A stretch of 64,000 nucleotides of DNA, taken from the NCBI GenBank assembly GCA_017347445.1, contig AP021856.1, forward strand, positions 2,364,613-2,428,612, written 5' to 3'. The number at the start of each line of letters is the position of its first letter. The stretch's first letter is position 1. Position numbers and translations under genes: made by a program. The notes beneath the pieces are model-generated. The model searched no databases and was not told the origin of the DNA. It saw only the letters and a list, made by a program, of their open reading frames with translations. This document shows positions 8,604-17,255 of this stretch, one piece after another. The stretch comes from Candidatus Brocadia pituitae (GTDB taxonomy: Bacteria > Planctomycetota > Brocadiia > Brocadiales > Brocadiaceae).

Positions 8604-11459
8604 CTAATATCCTTCTCTTTCGGTCTTGACTACGCAAAGGTTATCGAGGTAAATTATGCCGGACATATCCGCATTCCCTGCCCAGGGAGCAAATTCGATC
8701 TGGGAGATGCGGCTGAAGTCAAGCTGTATCTTTGATCCATTCTGCCCTTCGGGATAACGCCAATCGTAAAAAACACCATCAAGCGGTATCGTAACCGTCT
8801 GCCACTTCCCATCAATGATTTTTAGCAGATTTTGCCCCTTCCAGTCATCATAGGCCTTATCCCCAACGGCAGGTTTGCCTTTATTGCCTAGTTCGTCGGT
8901 AATTACCATCAAAAGCCTTGTTACCTCACTATTTTTTGTGTCTGTTTTGATGTCAAATTGAAAGCTTGAATATCCGCTCCAGTTTGCCGTTGCATCATAC
9001 GTAATATCCTCTTGCCCATCCTCTCCTGAAATTACGGTTTTGTGGCCATAGGTACCAAATGGCATGGAAATCTTCCCATTGTTCGTGTCGCCATGCGCCC
9101 TGGAAAACTCAACCCTCATCGATGCCTGGCCGCCCATATCAGGGGTTTCGTGTGGATCTAAAAAAAACCGGTAAATGTACGGACTATTGCGGTCATCGGG
9201 AGTGCCGTGTCCATCCCACCATCCTACAGAATACGGCTCAGCCTCGTTCCAGGTATGAGCCAGCGAGCCGGTTTCAAAGTCGCAGATACTCTTCACCCCA
9301 TCTGATTCACGCCACGACACTTCTACCGTCACTGGCAATATCACCGTCCCTTCAGACGTAGCAACGGTCACCTGAGATCTATGCTTTCCATACGATAAGT
9401 TTGTACGATCCACCGTTAAATACACCCGATCCGTAATCTTTACCTCCCCCTCGGTATCACCAACGATGTCAAACCATTCAGCCTCTTTACGAATGACCCA
9501 GGTAGTTGTTCCCTGCCTTCCATTGGTAATGCTTATGGGTACGGTATACTTTTTTTCTCCATCTTCTTCATTCACACCCGTCTCATAGGGACCAAAATCG
9601 ACCCGCCCCGGATGTACCAGAAGGTATCCGTCCGGTTGCTCCGGAAACCCTTTTTCCGAAAGGACAAAAGCGTATATCGCCAGCGGTTGAAATTCGTAAA
9701 GGAACGTGCCGTTGATGAGATCAATGCCATGGGGGTCCATCTCCACCACACCGGGGTCATTCATACCGAACCGGAGCGCTTTTTTCACGTGCAGTTTTTG
9801 CTTTTCCTGGTCACCTAGTCCGTTTATCTGAACTTGTGCAATCTTTGGCGGTTGATGAGAGACAAAGCTCCCTGTGTCTGCATCATAGTCTCCTTTGTTT
9901 GCCACAAGGACCACGATGTCGCTTGACCGGCGGCAGGCATGGACGGTAAAGGCATCCCAGTTGCTCGACTCAGCAGAGACAACGTCACCTCTGAAATAAT
10001 GGCTCATCAGCCAGAATGCCCAATACTTCGGATTCGGTTCACCTCTTTCGTTAAACATAGCCTGCCCGGCACTATCAACCCCCTTCGTGTCTCTCGTGCC
10101 TGATTGATTGGGTTCACCCACATACCAGTTACAGGCAAATTCCACCCCCATCCTGGCAAAAAAACCGAGGAAATCCATCTGCCCGATCGCAGCGATCTGC
10201 GGCAGCGCCGGGTGTCCATTCCAGTAGAAATAGTCGTACTCAGAAAACGACAACCGGGTATGTGGATACCGTGTGTCAACCATATTTTGAAATCGCTTCA
10301 ACAATTTGGTTTCGATCCCGTAAGAACCGGTTTCCATGTCCCAGCTCAGAAAACCATCCTGCCACAATCCCCGAGGTTCCTGGATAGCATCCCTGTCCGT
10401 TGGCGCCCTGATGTAGCGATGCACGTCCATAAAATCAGCCACCCGTATTCCGTGTTTTTCCTCGTATGCCCTTGCCCGAATCAGGTACTGGTTCAGGACG
10501 CGGTTCTGATCCGCCTCCCACCCAGTCACATCAGGATCGTCACCACGATCAGGGAAGATGTCCTGATTCCACTGGTTTTCAATGTCAGACATCATCTTCC
10601 ATCCCTGATTATTTACCTTTGCATCGCTGTTTGCTTCAGTAACAGGACAAAACGGCGAATAATCGTTCGACCAGTACAACCACCAGTTTGCCGATGTAGG
10701 CCCAAAAACTTTTGCCTTTGGGTTTGTTTTTTTAATTCGATGAGCCAGAAACAAGAAGCGATCAAAATAATTATCATACGATGTGTCTTGATTAAGAACC
10801 TGATCACCATGGGCGGCATCATGATAAGGCGCAGGGTAATCACTTCGTTTCCACGCTATCCATGGCTCATTTCCTATTTCCCAGAAAATCACACGATCTC
10901 CTGCCATTGTAATCCAATGTTCAACTTCATCCGCCGTCTGCACGTGATCATAGTCAGGATCCTTGATAGTTTCTCCTTCGCCGGCCACGTGGCCATAACC
11001 CGGCACCTGCAACAAGGGCTCTGCCTTCACCGCCCGCCTGCACCACCGGACAAAACTTTCCCAGCTCATTGGTACATACTGGTTTTCACGTGCAATGACA
11101 TTAAAGATGCGGTTATTTTTGTAATTGTAACGTTCCATGTTCGTTGCGCCCAGGCGCACAACAGAAACCTTTGCATCCCTTAGTTTGGGTGCACACAAAT
11201 TCAGGTAATACCAGGGACACCAGTTTGCGATATTTACGCCGTAAAGATACTTGCTAATCGGCCTTCTGTCGCGCAATATGTCGATAACCAGGACAGCATC
11301 CACCGGCGAATCATCAAAATTAATGGATTTCACCGGCTGTCCAGGAGAACCGGGGACTTCGGCATCAGGTAGAGGAAAGAATGCTACCAGCAGAACAAGG
11401 GGAAGAAACGGTGTGATGCTCCTCTGAATTGAAGTTCGAAGATTCATCCATAAATGCAT
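8604..11459 (-). CDS. Secreted glycoside hydrolase, GH44-like, with C-terminal beta-sandwich domains
   Basis: Probable exported polysaccharide hydrolase, 951 aa. The N-terminus has a signal peptide (hydrophobic PFLPLVLLVAFFPLP). Residues about 60-600 form a TIM-barrel glycosidase: RLGATNMERYNY resembles the strand-1 region of family GH44, WEIGNEP carries the likely acid/base E198, and LSFSEYDYF the likely nucleophile E407. Residues about 620-720 look like a BACON-type domain, and about 730-945 like a carbohydrate-binding jelly-roll (FQFDIKTDT, WQTVTIPLDG, IYLDNLCVVKT). The start has AAGGA 8 bases upstream. It follows ParA by 29 bases, probably by chance. The family is inferred from motifs; GH51 or GH39 are alternatives, and the substrate (beta-glucan or own matrix sugar) is unknown. 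Such an enzyme is unexpected for an autotroph. Confidence 0.75.
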   Translation of the reverse strand: MHLWMNLRTSIQRSITPFLPLVLLVAFFPLPDAEVPGSPGQPVKSINFDDSPVDAVLVIDILRDRRPISKYLYGVNIANWCPWYYLNLCAPKLRDAKVSVVRLGATNMERYNYKNNRIFNVIARENQYVPMSWESFVRWCRRAVKAEPLLQVPGYGHVAGEGETIKDPDYDHVQTADEVEHWITMAGDRVIFWEIGNEPWIAWKRSDYPAPYHDAAHGDQVLNQDTSYDNYFDRFLFLAHRIKKTNPKAKVFGPTSANWWLYWSNDYSPFCPVTEANSDAKVNNQGWKMMSDIENQWNQDIFPDRGDDPDVTGWEADQNRVLNQYLIRARAYEEKHGIRVADFMDVHRYIRAPTDRDAIQEPRGLWQDGFLSWDMETGSYGIETKLLKRFQNMVDTRYPHTRLSFSEYDYFYWNGHPALPQIAAIGQMDFLGFFARMGVEFACNWYVGEPNQSGTRDTKGVDSAGQAMFNERGEPNPKYWAFWLMSHYFRGDVVSAESSNWDAFTVHACRRSSDIVVLVANKGDYDADTGSFVSHQPPKIAQVQINGLGDQEKQKLHVKKALRFGMNDPGVVEMDPHGIDLINGTFLYEFQPLAIYAFVLSEKGFPEQPDGYLLVHPGRVDFGPYETGVNEEDGEKKYTVPISITNGRQGTTTWVIRKEAEWFDIVGDTEGEVKITDRVYLTVDRTNLSYGKHRSQVTVATSEGTVILPVTVEVSWRESDGVKSICDFETGSLAHTWNEAEPYSVGWWDGHGTPDDRNSPYIYRFFLDPHETPDMGGQASMRVEFSRAHGDTNNGKISMPFGTYGHKTVISGEDGQEDITYDATANWSGYSSFQFDIKTDTKNSEVTRLLMVITDELGNKGKPAVGDKAYDDWKGQNLLKIIDGKWQTVTIPLDGVFYDWRYPEGQNGSKIQLDFSRISQIEFAPWAGNADMSGIIYLDNLCVVKTEREGY

Positions 11460-11488
11460 TCTGTGAATCCTTCCGTAATCATGATTTA

Positions 11489-12280
11489 TCAGGTAGGGGG
11501 ATGATGCAGTGATACTCTGTTGTTTTCCCTTTCCAACACCTCTTTCGCTAAATTTGTGTAATCTACGGCACCGGGACTGTCCGGTGCGTACAGGGTAATC
11601 GGCTTACCGGAAATGGGACATTCTGCCAGTCGGGTATTTTCCCTGATAATGGCATCAAATACCTTCTCTTTAAAACGCTCTTTGATCTGGTTATACACCT
11701 CGTTACTGAGATTCGTCCGGCCATCAAACCGGCAGGCAATGATCCCCGTTACCTCAAGATTGTGATTCAACCGTTCTTTCACCACTTGCACTGTATTCAT
11801 CAGGGTTACGAGACCATTTAAGGCCAACACCTTCGTCTCCAGAGGAATAAAGACCTCTTTGACAAAGGTTAGTGCATTAATTGTAATCAGGCCGAGAGAG
11901 GGCGGACAATCCAGCATGATGTAATCGTATTTACTGATAACGGGAGACAACCGCTTGCGCAAAATGAGGTCTCTCCCCTTTTCATGGGCAAGAATCCGTT
12001 CAACACCGGCCAATGCCACATTGGAAGGAGCCAGGGTCAGATTCTCAACGCAGGTCTTTGTAAGAATCTCTTCAAAATAGACCTCTTCCAAAAACACATT
12101 GTACATGGACCGCTCGAGATTATGGATGTCGAGACCTAGCCACGAGCTGAGATTTCCCTGAGGGTCCAGATCAACCAAAAGCACTTTTTTACCCATCTGG
12201 GCAAGGCAAGCACCAAGATTAACGGTGGTCGTTGTCTTTGCTACGCCCCCTTTTTGATTTGTAAGGGCAATACTTCGCAT
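11489..12280 (-). CDS. parA: ParA/Soj family chromosome-partitioning ATPase
   Basis: Cytoplasmic ATPase, 263 aa. The deviant Walker A box KGGVAKTT sits at residues 10-17 with the signature lysine, followed by VLLVDLDPQGN (Walker A') and IMLDCPPSLG (Walker B). Length and motif spacing match Soj-type ParA rather than MinD, because there is no C-terminal amphipathic membrane helix. No parB lies next to it and no parS site (TGTTTCACGTGAAACA) was seen near it, so its exact cargo is open. The start codon lies 1 base after the stop of the KtrA gene, so it is translated from the potassium-uptake transcript or from a promoter inside that gene. Confidence 0.88.
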   Translation of the reverse strand: MRSIALTNQKGGVAKTTTTVNLGACLAQMGKKVLLVDLDPQGNLSSWLGLDIHNLERSMYNVFLEEVYFEEILTKTCVENLTLAPSNVALAGVERILAHEKGRDLILRKRLSPVISKYDYIMLDCPPSLGLITINALTFVKEVFIPLETKVLALNGLVTLMNTVQVVKERLNHNLEVTGIIACRFDGRTNLSNEVYNQIKERFKEKVFDAIIRENTRLAECPISGKPITLYAPDSPGAVDYTNLAKEVLERENNRVSLHHPPT

Positions 12281-12281
12281 A

Positions 12282-12974
12282 TTATTTCATATGTTTCTCA
12301 AAGGCTTCAATGTCTTTGCTGTTGCCAACAACCACGAGAACATCTCCTTCCTGAATTGTATAGTCCGGGCTGGGCAATACTTTGACTTCCTTTTCTATGA
12401 TTTCTTTTGCCTTTTCACCCACTTCAGACACCTTTCTCTTTACAATCAGGACATTGATTCCATACTTAGTCTTTAAATCCATCTCATTCATGGTGCGTCC
12501 GACACTCTCACTTTTTGCCTCAATCTCTGCGAGGGTATACTCGGCTCCCAATTCAATGTATTCCAGCACACCTGGCGAAAGGATGCTATTGGCAACACGA
12601 ATGCCAATATCTTCTTCCGGAAACACAATACGGGTTGCCCCGACCAACTTCAATATCTGGGCATGAAGGGGGGTGGATGCCCGCGCAACAATTTCTTTGA
12701 TATTCAGATTTTTCAGAATTGCCGTCGTGAGGATACTTGACTCAACATCTTCACCCATGCTTACCACCGCTACATCGACATCTTTGACGCCGCTGGCAAT
12801 GAGCGCTTCCTCGTCTGTACTGTCAATTTGAACCGCCTTGGTTACAAGGTCGCTCGCCTTCCCGACTAACTCCGGCTTGCTGTCAATCGCAATAACAGGA
12901 GCTCCTTTTTTCGCCAGAGTTTCCGCTACCTTGCGGCCAAATCTTCCTAATCCAATTACTGCAAACTGTCTCAT
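12282..12974 (-). CDS. ktrA: KtrA/TrkA-type potassium-channel regulatory subunit (RCK)
   Basis: Cytoplasmic gating subunit of a Ktr/Trk potassium transporter, 230 aa. The N-terminal Rossmann domain has GLGRFGRKVAETL (nucleotide-binding GxGxxG) and the acidic end of strand 2 (VIAIDSKPE); ligands are NAD(H) or ADP/ATP. A TrkA-C domain fills about residues 140-220 and ends in a strand typical of the family (GDVLVVVGNSKDIEAFE). A single RCK unit of this size is the KtrA form, not the duplicated TrkA form. Its partner, the KtrB-like membrane subunit, lies 180 bases upstream on the same strand. The spacer 12975-13154 holds no gene. Confidence 0.92.
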   Translation of the reverse strand: MRQFAVIGLGRFGRKVAETLAKKGAPVIAIDSKPELVGKASDLVTKAVQIDSTDEEALIASGVKDVDVAVVSMGEDVESSILTTAILKNLNIKEIVARASTPLHAQILKLVGATRIVFPEEDIGIRVANSILSPGVLEYIELGAEYTLAEIEAKSESVGRTMNEMDLKTKYGINVLIVKRKVSEVGEKAKEIIEKEVKVLPSPDYTIQEGDVLVVVGNSKDIEAFEKHMK

Positions 12975-13154
12975 ACCTCAGCGCTCTACTTTATCCGTGC
13001 CCGCTACTCTCGTAAACATCTTCTTTTTCGCTACAATTGGTTTATGAAAAACCATAAAATTACCATGGCGAAATCAGAAACACTCACTACAACTTCGAAA
13101 GTAAAAATAACAAAATAGCCTTAACTAAGCAAAACAAAAAGGAAGAAACGCTCA

Positions 13155-14498
13155 TTATCCTACCAACATCACACCTTCCGGGTATTTAACCGGAACGACC
13201 CTGCACTTACCTCGGATGGAATATCCTATTGCAAGCGGGCCAACCCTGCCAACAAGCATGGTCGTTATAAGAACTATCTTTCCCGTTGCACTTAAGGTGG
13301 CAGTAATACCGGCCGAGAGCCCTACCGTCCCGAATGCAGATACGGTTTCAAATACTATTTCCATGAAAGATGCCTTTTCTGTTATCGACAGGATCAAGAC
13401 GTCCAGCATGATAAGTAAAATGGCACTGGCACAGATGACGAATGCCTTGTCCTTTGTCCTGGAAGGGATGTGCCTGCCGAATATGATTAATTCATCGCTC
13501 TGAGATATGACGGAGATAATTGACAAGATCGATAAGCCGAATGTCGTGGTTTTTACTCCGCCTCCGGTACCACCCGGAGAAGCGCCAATGTACATCAATA
13601 TTATCATTATAGTTAATCCCAGCGTTCTCATTGCTCCTGTGTTCACGGAATTGAAACCCGTTGTGGTTGATGCGGATATGGCTTGGAATGTAGAAGTCAG
13701 AAACCGGTCTTTCCATGATGGCAAAGGATTAGACCATTCAGAAATGAATACCAGCAAAAATCCTATAATCAGTAGCGTTGGCAGTGTGAGCAATACCAGT
13801 TTCGAATGAACCAAAAGTCGTTTCGGAGGCTCACCTTCCTTCAATTTTCCGAAGATCGCATGATAAATGTCATACATTACAAGGAACCCAATGCTACCTC
13901 CGATACAAAGAATATCTATTACCACATTTACAACAATGCTGTCACGGTATGCACAGAGATTGTCGGGGAAAAGGCTAAAACCGGCAGTACAAAAGGCAGA
14001 GATGGAATGAAATATGCCCAAATAGATTGCATATTGCACAGAAAAATCCTTCATCCAATACAGGCTCAAAACCGCAGCGCCAAAAAATTCGAATAAAAAT
14101 GTAACAAAGACGACCATCTTGCCAAACCGGACAACTTCTTCATAGGGTGGACTGGTCAGCGATTCCTGTAAGATCAATTTTCCGCCCAATGACAGGCGGA
14201 TACCAAGTCCCGATATGACCAAAACGATAAAGATCATGTATCCCAATCCCCCAATCTGAACTAGTATGAGAATAACGATCTGGCCAAAAAGGGAATAATA
14301 ACTACCTACATCCACCAGGGACAACCCTGTAGTGGAGATAGCAGAAGTCGCGGTAAACAGGGCATCAATGAATGACTGCGACTTGCCTATACCCGTTATC
14401 AAAGCAATAGGTAATGTCAGAAGAAAAGAACCTGCCAGGATGATCGTAATAAAACCAATCAGCAGGAGCCGATGAGGGGAAAGGATATAAGAAAACAT
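13155..14498 (-). CDS. ktrB: KtrB/TrkH-type potassium transporter membrane subunit
   Basis: Integral membrane ion-conducting subunit, 447 aa, with about ten hydrophobic helices arranged as four M1-P-M2 repeats. Pore-loop signatures are visible: TATSAISTTGLS (repeat 1), HSISAFCTAGFSL (repeat 2), QAISASTTTGFNSV (repeat 3) and ETVSAFGTVGLSAG (repeat 4), each with the conserved glycine that forms the K+ filter. The intracellular gate loop GASPGGTGGGVKTTT is also present. The C-terminus ends soon after the last helix with GPLAIGYSIRGK. Together with KtrA it should form a Na+- or H+-coupled K+ uptake system. It is divergent from the NnrS-like gene at 14713. Confidence 0.93.
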   Translation of the reverse strand: MFSYILSPHRLLLIGFITIILAGSFLLTLPIALITGIGKSQSFIDALFTATSAISTTGLSLVDVGSYYSLFGQIVILILVQIGGLGYMIFIVLVISGLGIRLSLGGKLILQESLTSPPYEEVVRFGKMVVFVTFLFEFFGAAVLSLYWMKDFSVQYAIYLGIFHSISAFCTAGFSLFPDNLCAYRDSIVVNVVIDILCIGGSIGFLVMYDIYHAIFGKLKEGEPPKRLLVHSKLVLLTLPTLLIIGFLLVFISEWSNPLPSWKDRFLTSTFQAISASTTTGFNSVNTGAMRTLGLTIMIILMYIGASPGGTGGGVKTTTFGLSILSIISVISQSDELIIFGRHIPSRTKDKAFVICASAILLIMLDVLILSITEKASFMEIVFETVSAFGTVGLSAGITATLSATGKIVLITTMLVGRVGPLAIGYSIRGKCRVVPVKYPEGVMLVG

Positions 14499-14557
14499 AT
14501 TTTTTCAGGGACGCTTTTCAAGAAGAAATTTGCAAAAAACCAGATTACAGAAAGTCA

Positions 14558-14586
14558 TTGACACCCTTTTCCTTGTCTGATATAGT
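14558..14586 (+). promoter_or_regulatory. Sigma-70-type promoter for the NnrS-like gene
   Basis: TTGACA (14558-14563), a 17-base spacer and TATAGT (14581-14586) make a near-consensus promoter facing the 14713 gene, leaving a leader of about 120 bases. Just downstream is the palindrome TTGTTAACAA, a possible regulator site. Inferred from sequence only. Confidence 0.6.
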
Positions 14587-14712
14587 ATTTTATTATTTGT
14601 TAACAATTGTTTTATATTATCATGCTGTGCTGAATATATTACAAGATATTTTCTGTGCCTTTATTTTGCAAAGCACAAGAATGTCTCATAAGAAACGCAA
14701 GGAACCACAACT

Positions 14713-16497
14713 ATGGAAAGGATACGGCAAGAGAATACGGTCAAAGAAATTATCGAGAACTTTCCGGTAACCCGCCGTATCTTTGAGACCTATGGGATTA
14801 TGTGCGGCGGTAATATCCTCCCCGACAAGCCCCTCTCATTCTTCGCCAAGATGCACAATATTAGTCCCGTCAAATTGATTGACGACCTTCAAAAACTTAT
14901 CGATGGGACAGTAGATGCAAACGTCGAATCAGCAATCACGAAGCCGCAGACAGAACATGTTTATGAGATCTTCGTAAAGACAGCAATCCTCATTGTGCTT
15001 TCCACGGGATGTCTGTACGGGGCGTCATTATTGGCCTATATGGCATTCCGGAATTCCATGACTTCTGTCTCCTGGATACTAATCGAAACCCATGGAGATA
15101 CGCAGGTCTACGGATGGGTTGGTTTGTTCATCATGGGAATATCCTATTTTGCCTTGCCGAAATTTTGGAATAGCATCCTATATAGCACTCCGCTGGCTTA
15201 CAAATCTTTTTTCCTGATGGTTGCCGGTATGTTCCTCTCCTTTGTCTTTAAAACGGTTTCCTACTATTCGGGTTTTTTCTTCTTTAAACTACCGGTCTTG
15301 TTCGGATGCGTTCTTCAAGCTGCATCAATAGCGATTTTTCTCTATGTTATGTGCCGGACGTTTTTCTCTGCGGAGAAACAGAAATATGAACCTTACGAAT
15401 GGTTTTTTCTGTCCAGCTACCTCTGGTTCATCTTCCAGGCTATTGCCTTCATTGCTTTATATTTTCATTTTGAAGTTGTTTTTGACACGAACATCCCTGA
15501 TGTTTTCAAAAACCCCATCCGGCATATCCAGATCATGGGATTTGCCTGTATGGTTATCATTGGAATCTTTACCAAAACCCTGCCAATTTTCCTGGGGATA
15601 CAGGAGCCCAACCAAAAAGTCAGCAGTTATGTTTTGTATATATTAAACATATCAATTGCATTACGAACCATCTCAGGGTTTTACAAAGAATACACCGATA
15701 ATCTGCATGGTTTTTTCACTACACTATTTTGCATTGCAGGCATCCTTGAGACCTTTGGCGTTTTTTTGTTCATTTATAATCTGAGTTTATTTAACAAAAG
15801 AAAAACGGCAAAAAACCCAACCAACTTACCTACCGGGTTTAGAAAATATATCAGAGCGGCTCTTGTATGGTTATTTGTTTCGGAAAGTGCACTCCTAACT
15901 TTTACGTTTTATGAAGCACTTTCGGGTAAACAGGTTTCTCATGCATTGTTTGGTGCATACCGGCACGCTATTTTTGTTGGATTTATCAGCATGATGATTC
16001 TTGGATGCGCCTCAAAGATGATCCCTTTAAGCAAGGGTGTAAAATTGTGCAGTACACGGCTCCTCAACATGACCTTCGTATTCATCAACATCGGATGCGT
16101 ATGCAGGGTGGTCGCACAACCACTTTCTGCACACTTTTATCCGCAACTATTTGCAATGATGGGAATAAGCGGTTTTCTTGAATACGCAGCCATGTTTTTC
16201 TTTGGCATAAACACATGGAAGACGATGCAGCAAAATATGCAAGAAGAGCCTGCAGAGCAAATTAAACTTGCAACCGCCAATACCAACGTCTACCAACTCA
16301 TCAAACAGCATCCGCAAACGCTGGATATCTTCTTAAAATTCGGGTTTAAACAGCTGAAAAACCCTATCCTGAGAAATACCCTTGCGAGAACGATCAGCCT
16401 GGGTCAGGCGGCACAGATCAATCCCATTAATCTTGAAGACTTATTGAAAGAATTAAACACTGCAATCACAACGCATAGCGAAGTAAATGTAGCGTAA
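14713..16497 (+). CDS. NnrS-like multi-helix membrane protein flanked by two DUF1858 domains
   Basis: 594 aa. Residues 1-70 form a DUF1858/ScdA-N-like domain (ENTVKEIIENFPVTRRIFETYGIMCGG pattern), residues about 85-500 form some 11-12 membrane helices, and residues 515-590 are a second DUF1858-like domain (VYQLIKQHPQTLDIFLKFGF). The membrane part has histidines at helix ends (IETHGDTQVYGWVGLF, IRHIQIMGFACM, FGAYRHAIFVGFI) like NnrS and heme-copper oxidase subunit I, where such histidines bind heme or metal. NnrS proteins are linked to nitric oxide stress, and NO is an intermediate of anammox, so a protective or sensing role fits, but this is inference. AAGGA lies 9 bases before the ATG. A strong promoter lies 127 bases upstream. 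Confidence 0.75.
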   Translation: MERIRQENTVKEIIENFPVTRRIFETYGIMCGGNILPDKPLSFFAKMHNISPVKLIDDLQKLIDGTVDANVESAITKPQTEHVYEIFVKTAILIVLSTGCLYGASLLAYMAFRNSMTSVSWILIETHGDTQVYGWVGLFIMGISYFALPKFWNSILYSTPLAYKSFFLMVAGMFLSFVFKTVSYYSGFFFFKLPVLFGCVLQAASIAIFLYVMCRTFFSAEKQKYEPYEWFFLSSYLWFIFQAIAFIALYFHFEVVFDTNIPDVFKNPIRHIQIMGFACMVIIGIFTKTLPIFLGIQEPNQKVSSYVLYILNISIALRTISGFYKEYTDNLHGFFTTLFCIAGILETFGVFLFIYNLSLFNKRKTAKNPTNLPTGFRKYIRAALVWLFVSESALLTFTFYEALSGKQVSHALFGAYRHAIFVGFISMMILGCASKMIPLSKGVKLCSTRLLNMTFVFINIGCVCRVVAQPLSAHFYPQLFAMMGISGFLEYAAMFFFGINTWKTMQQNMQEEPAEQIKLATANTNVYQLIKQHPQTLDIFLKFGFKQLKNPILRNTLARTISLGQAAQINPINLEDLLKELNTAITTHSEVNVA

Positions 16498-16589
16498 AAA
16501 AATCATATCAGGCACTTTATAAAGTCCTTTAAACTCGCAGTTCAATTCTCTTCGTTGAAGCTTTGCAGCGTCACAAAAGCCGTTTATTA

Positions 16590-16922
16590 TCAGCCTTGCT
16601 TGAACGTCATCAACATCTGGATTACGGTATCTATCCGCTGGTTCATCGCCCCTATTTCAGTTCTCAATTGGCTAATTTCTCCCTTCACCTCGTTTCTTAA
16701 TTGACCAATTTCATTTTTTAACTGACCAATTTCATTTTTAACTTCACTTCTTAACTGACCGATATCGGTATCTATTTTTTGTATCAGATACCGGAAATCA
16801 TCTTCCTGCCGCTTTTTGATTTCTTTTATTTCCGAAACAATCTCCGTGGTTCGTTCATCTACCACCTGATAGACAAGTTCAAGCGTCACCTTTTTCAAGG
16901 TTTGCCTTATCATCCCCTTCAT
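16590..16922 (-). CDS. Small coiled-coil protein
   Basis: 110 aa, no recognised function. The C-terminal half is a regular heptad coiled coil built from repeated units of IGQLRNEV / IGQLKNEI type (about residues 40-100), which also shows in the DNA as short imperfect tandem repeats. The N-terminal 30 residues are basic and hydrophobic (MIRQTLKKVTLELVYQVV) and could bind a membrane or nucleic acid. I chose the ATG at 16922 because AGAGGA precedes it; an upstream in-frame ATG at 16946 is possible. It resembles DUF1640-like and other short coiled-coil proteins that expand by heptad duplication. It is convergent with the NnrS-like gene. Confidence 0.6.
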   Translation of the reverse strand: MKGMIRQTLKKVTLELVYQVVDERTTEIVSEIKEIKKRQEDDFRYLIQKIDTDIGQLRSEVKNEIGQLKNEIGQLRNEVKGEISQLRTEIGAMNQRIDTVIQMLMTFKQG

Positions 16923-17255
16923 ACCTTTTTTCCTCTGAAAGAGCAAAAGGCTGACTGCAGGAGGTTACGGCTTCCACAATTGGCCTTTTTTTCATGGATG
17001 CTGCCATCCCAAACAAAACATCCTTGCCTGCCGACAGGCAGACAGGAACGCCCGTAACGCATTATCTGCCTCTTGCTTCAAAACAATACTATCATCGATT
17101 TTTCATTTGTCAAATAATATCACATTTTCCCTGTGTGTCACTACCAAACGGATTATCAACAGTAATAAATAATTACATCCCAGAAAGGGCTGCTTCGGTG
17201 ATATTTTTTATTCACGTAAATCGTATAAGAAGAGTGAAGTGGCGTCTGTGTCAGG
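16923..17255. other. Intergenic region, no gene seen
   Basis: Holds a short palindromic stretch around 17029-17046 (GCCTGCC-GACA-GGCAG), a kind of hairpin common between genes. No ORF with a ribosome site was found. Confidence 0.4.

Noticed and set aside
10104-11183. Long plus-strand ORF opposite the GH44-like gene
   Set aside because: It is the antisense shadow of a well-supported gene, has no family motifs and no ribosome site.
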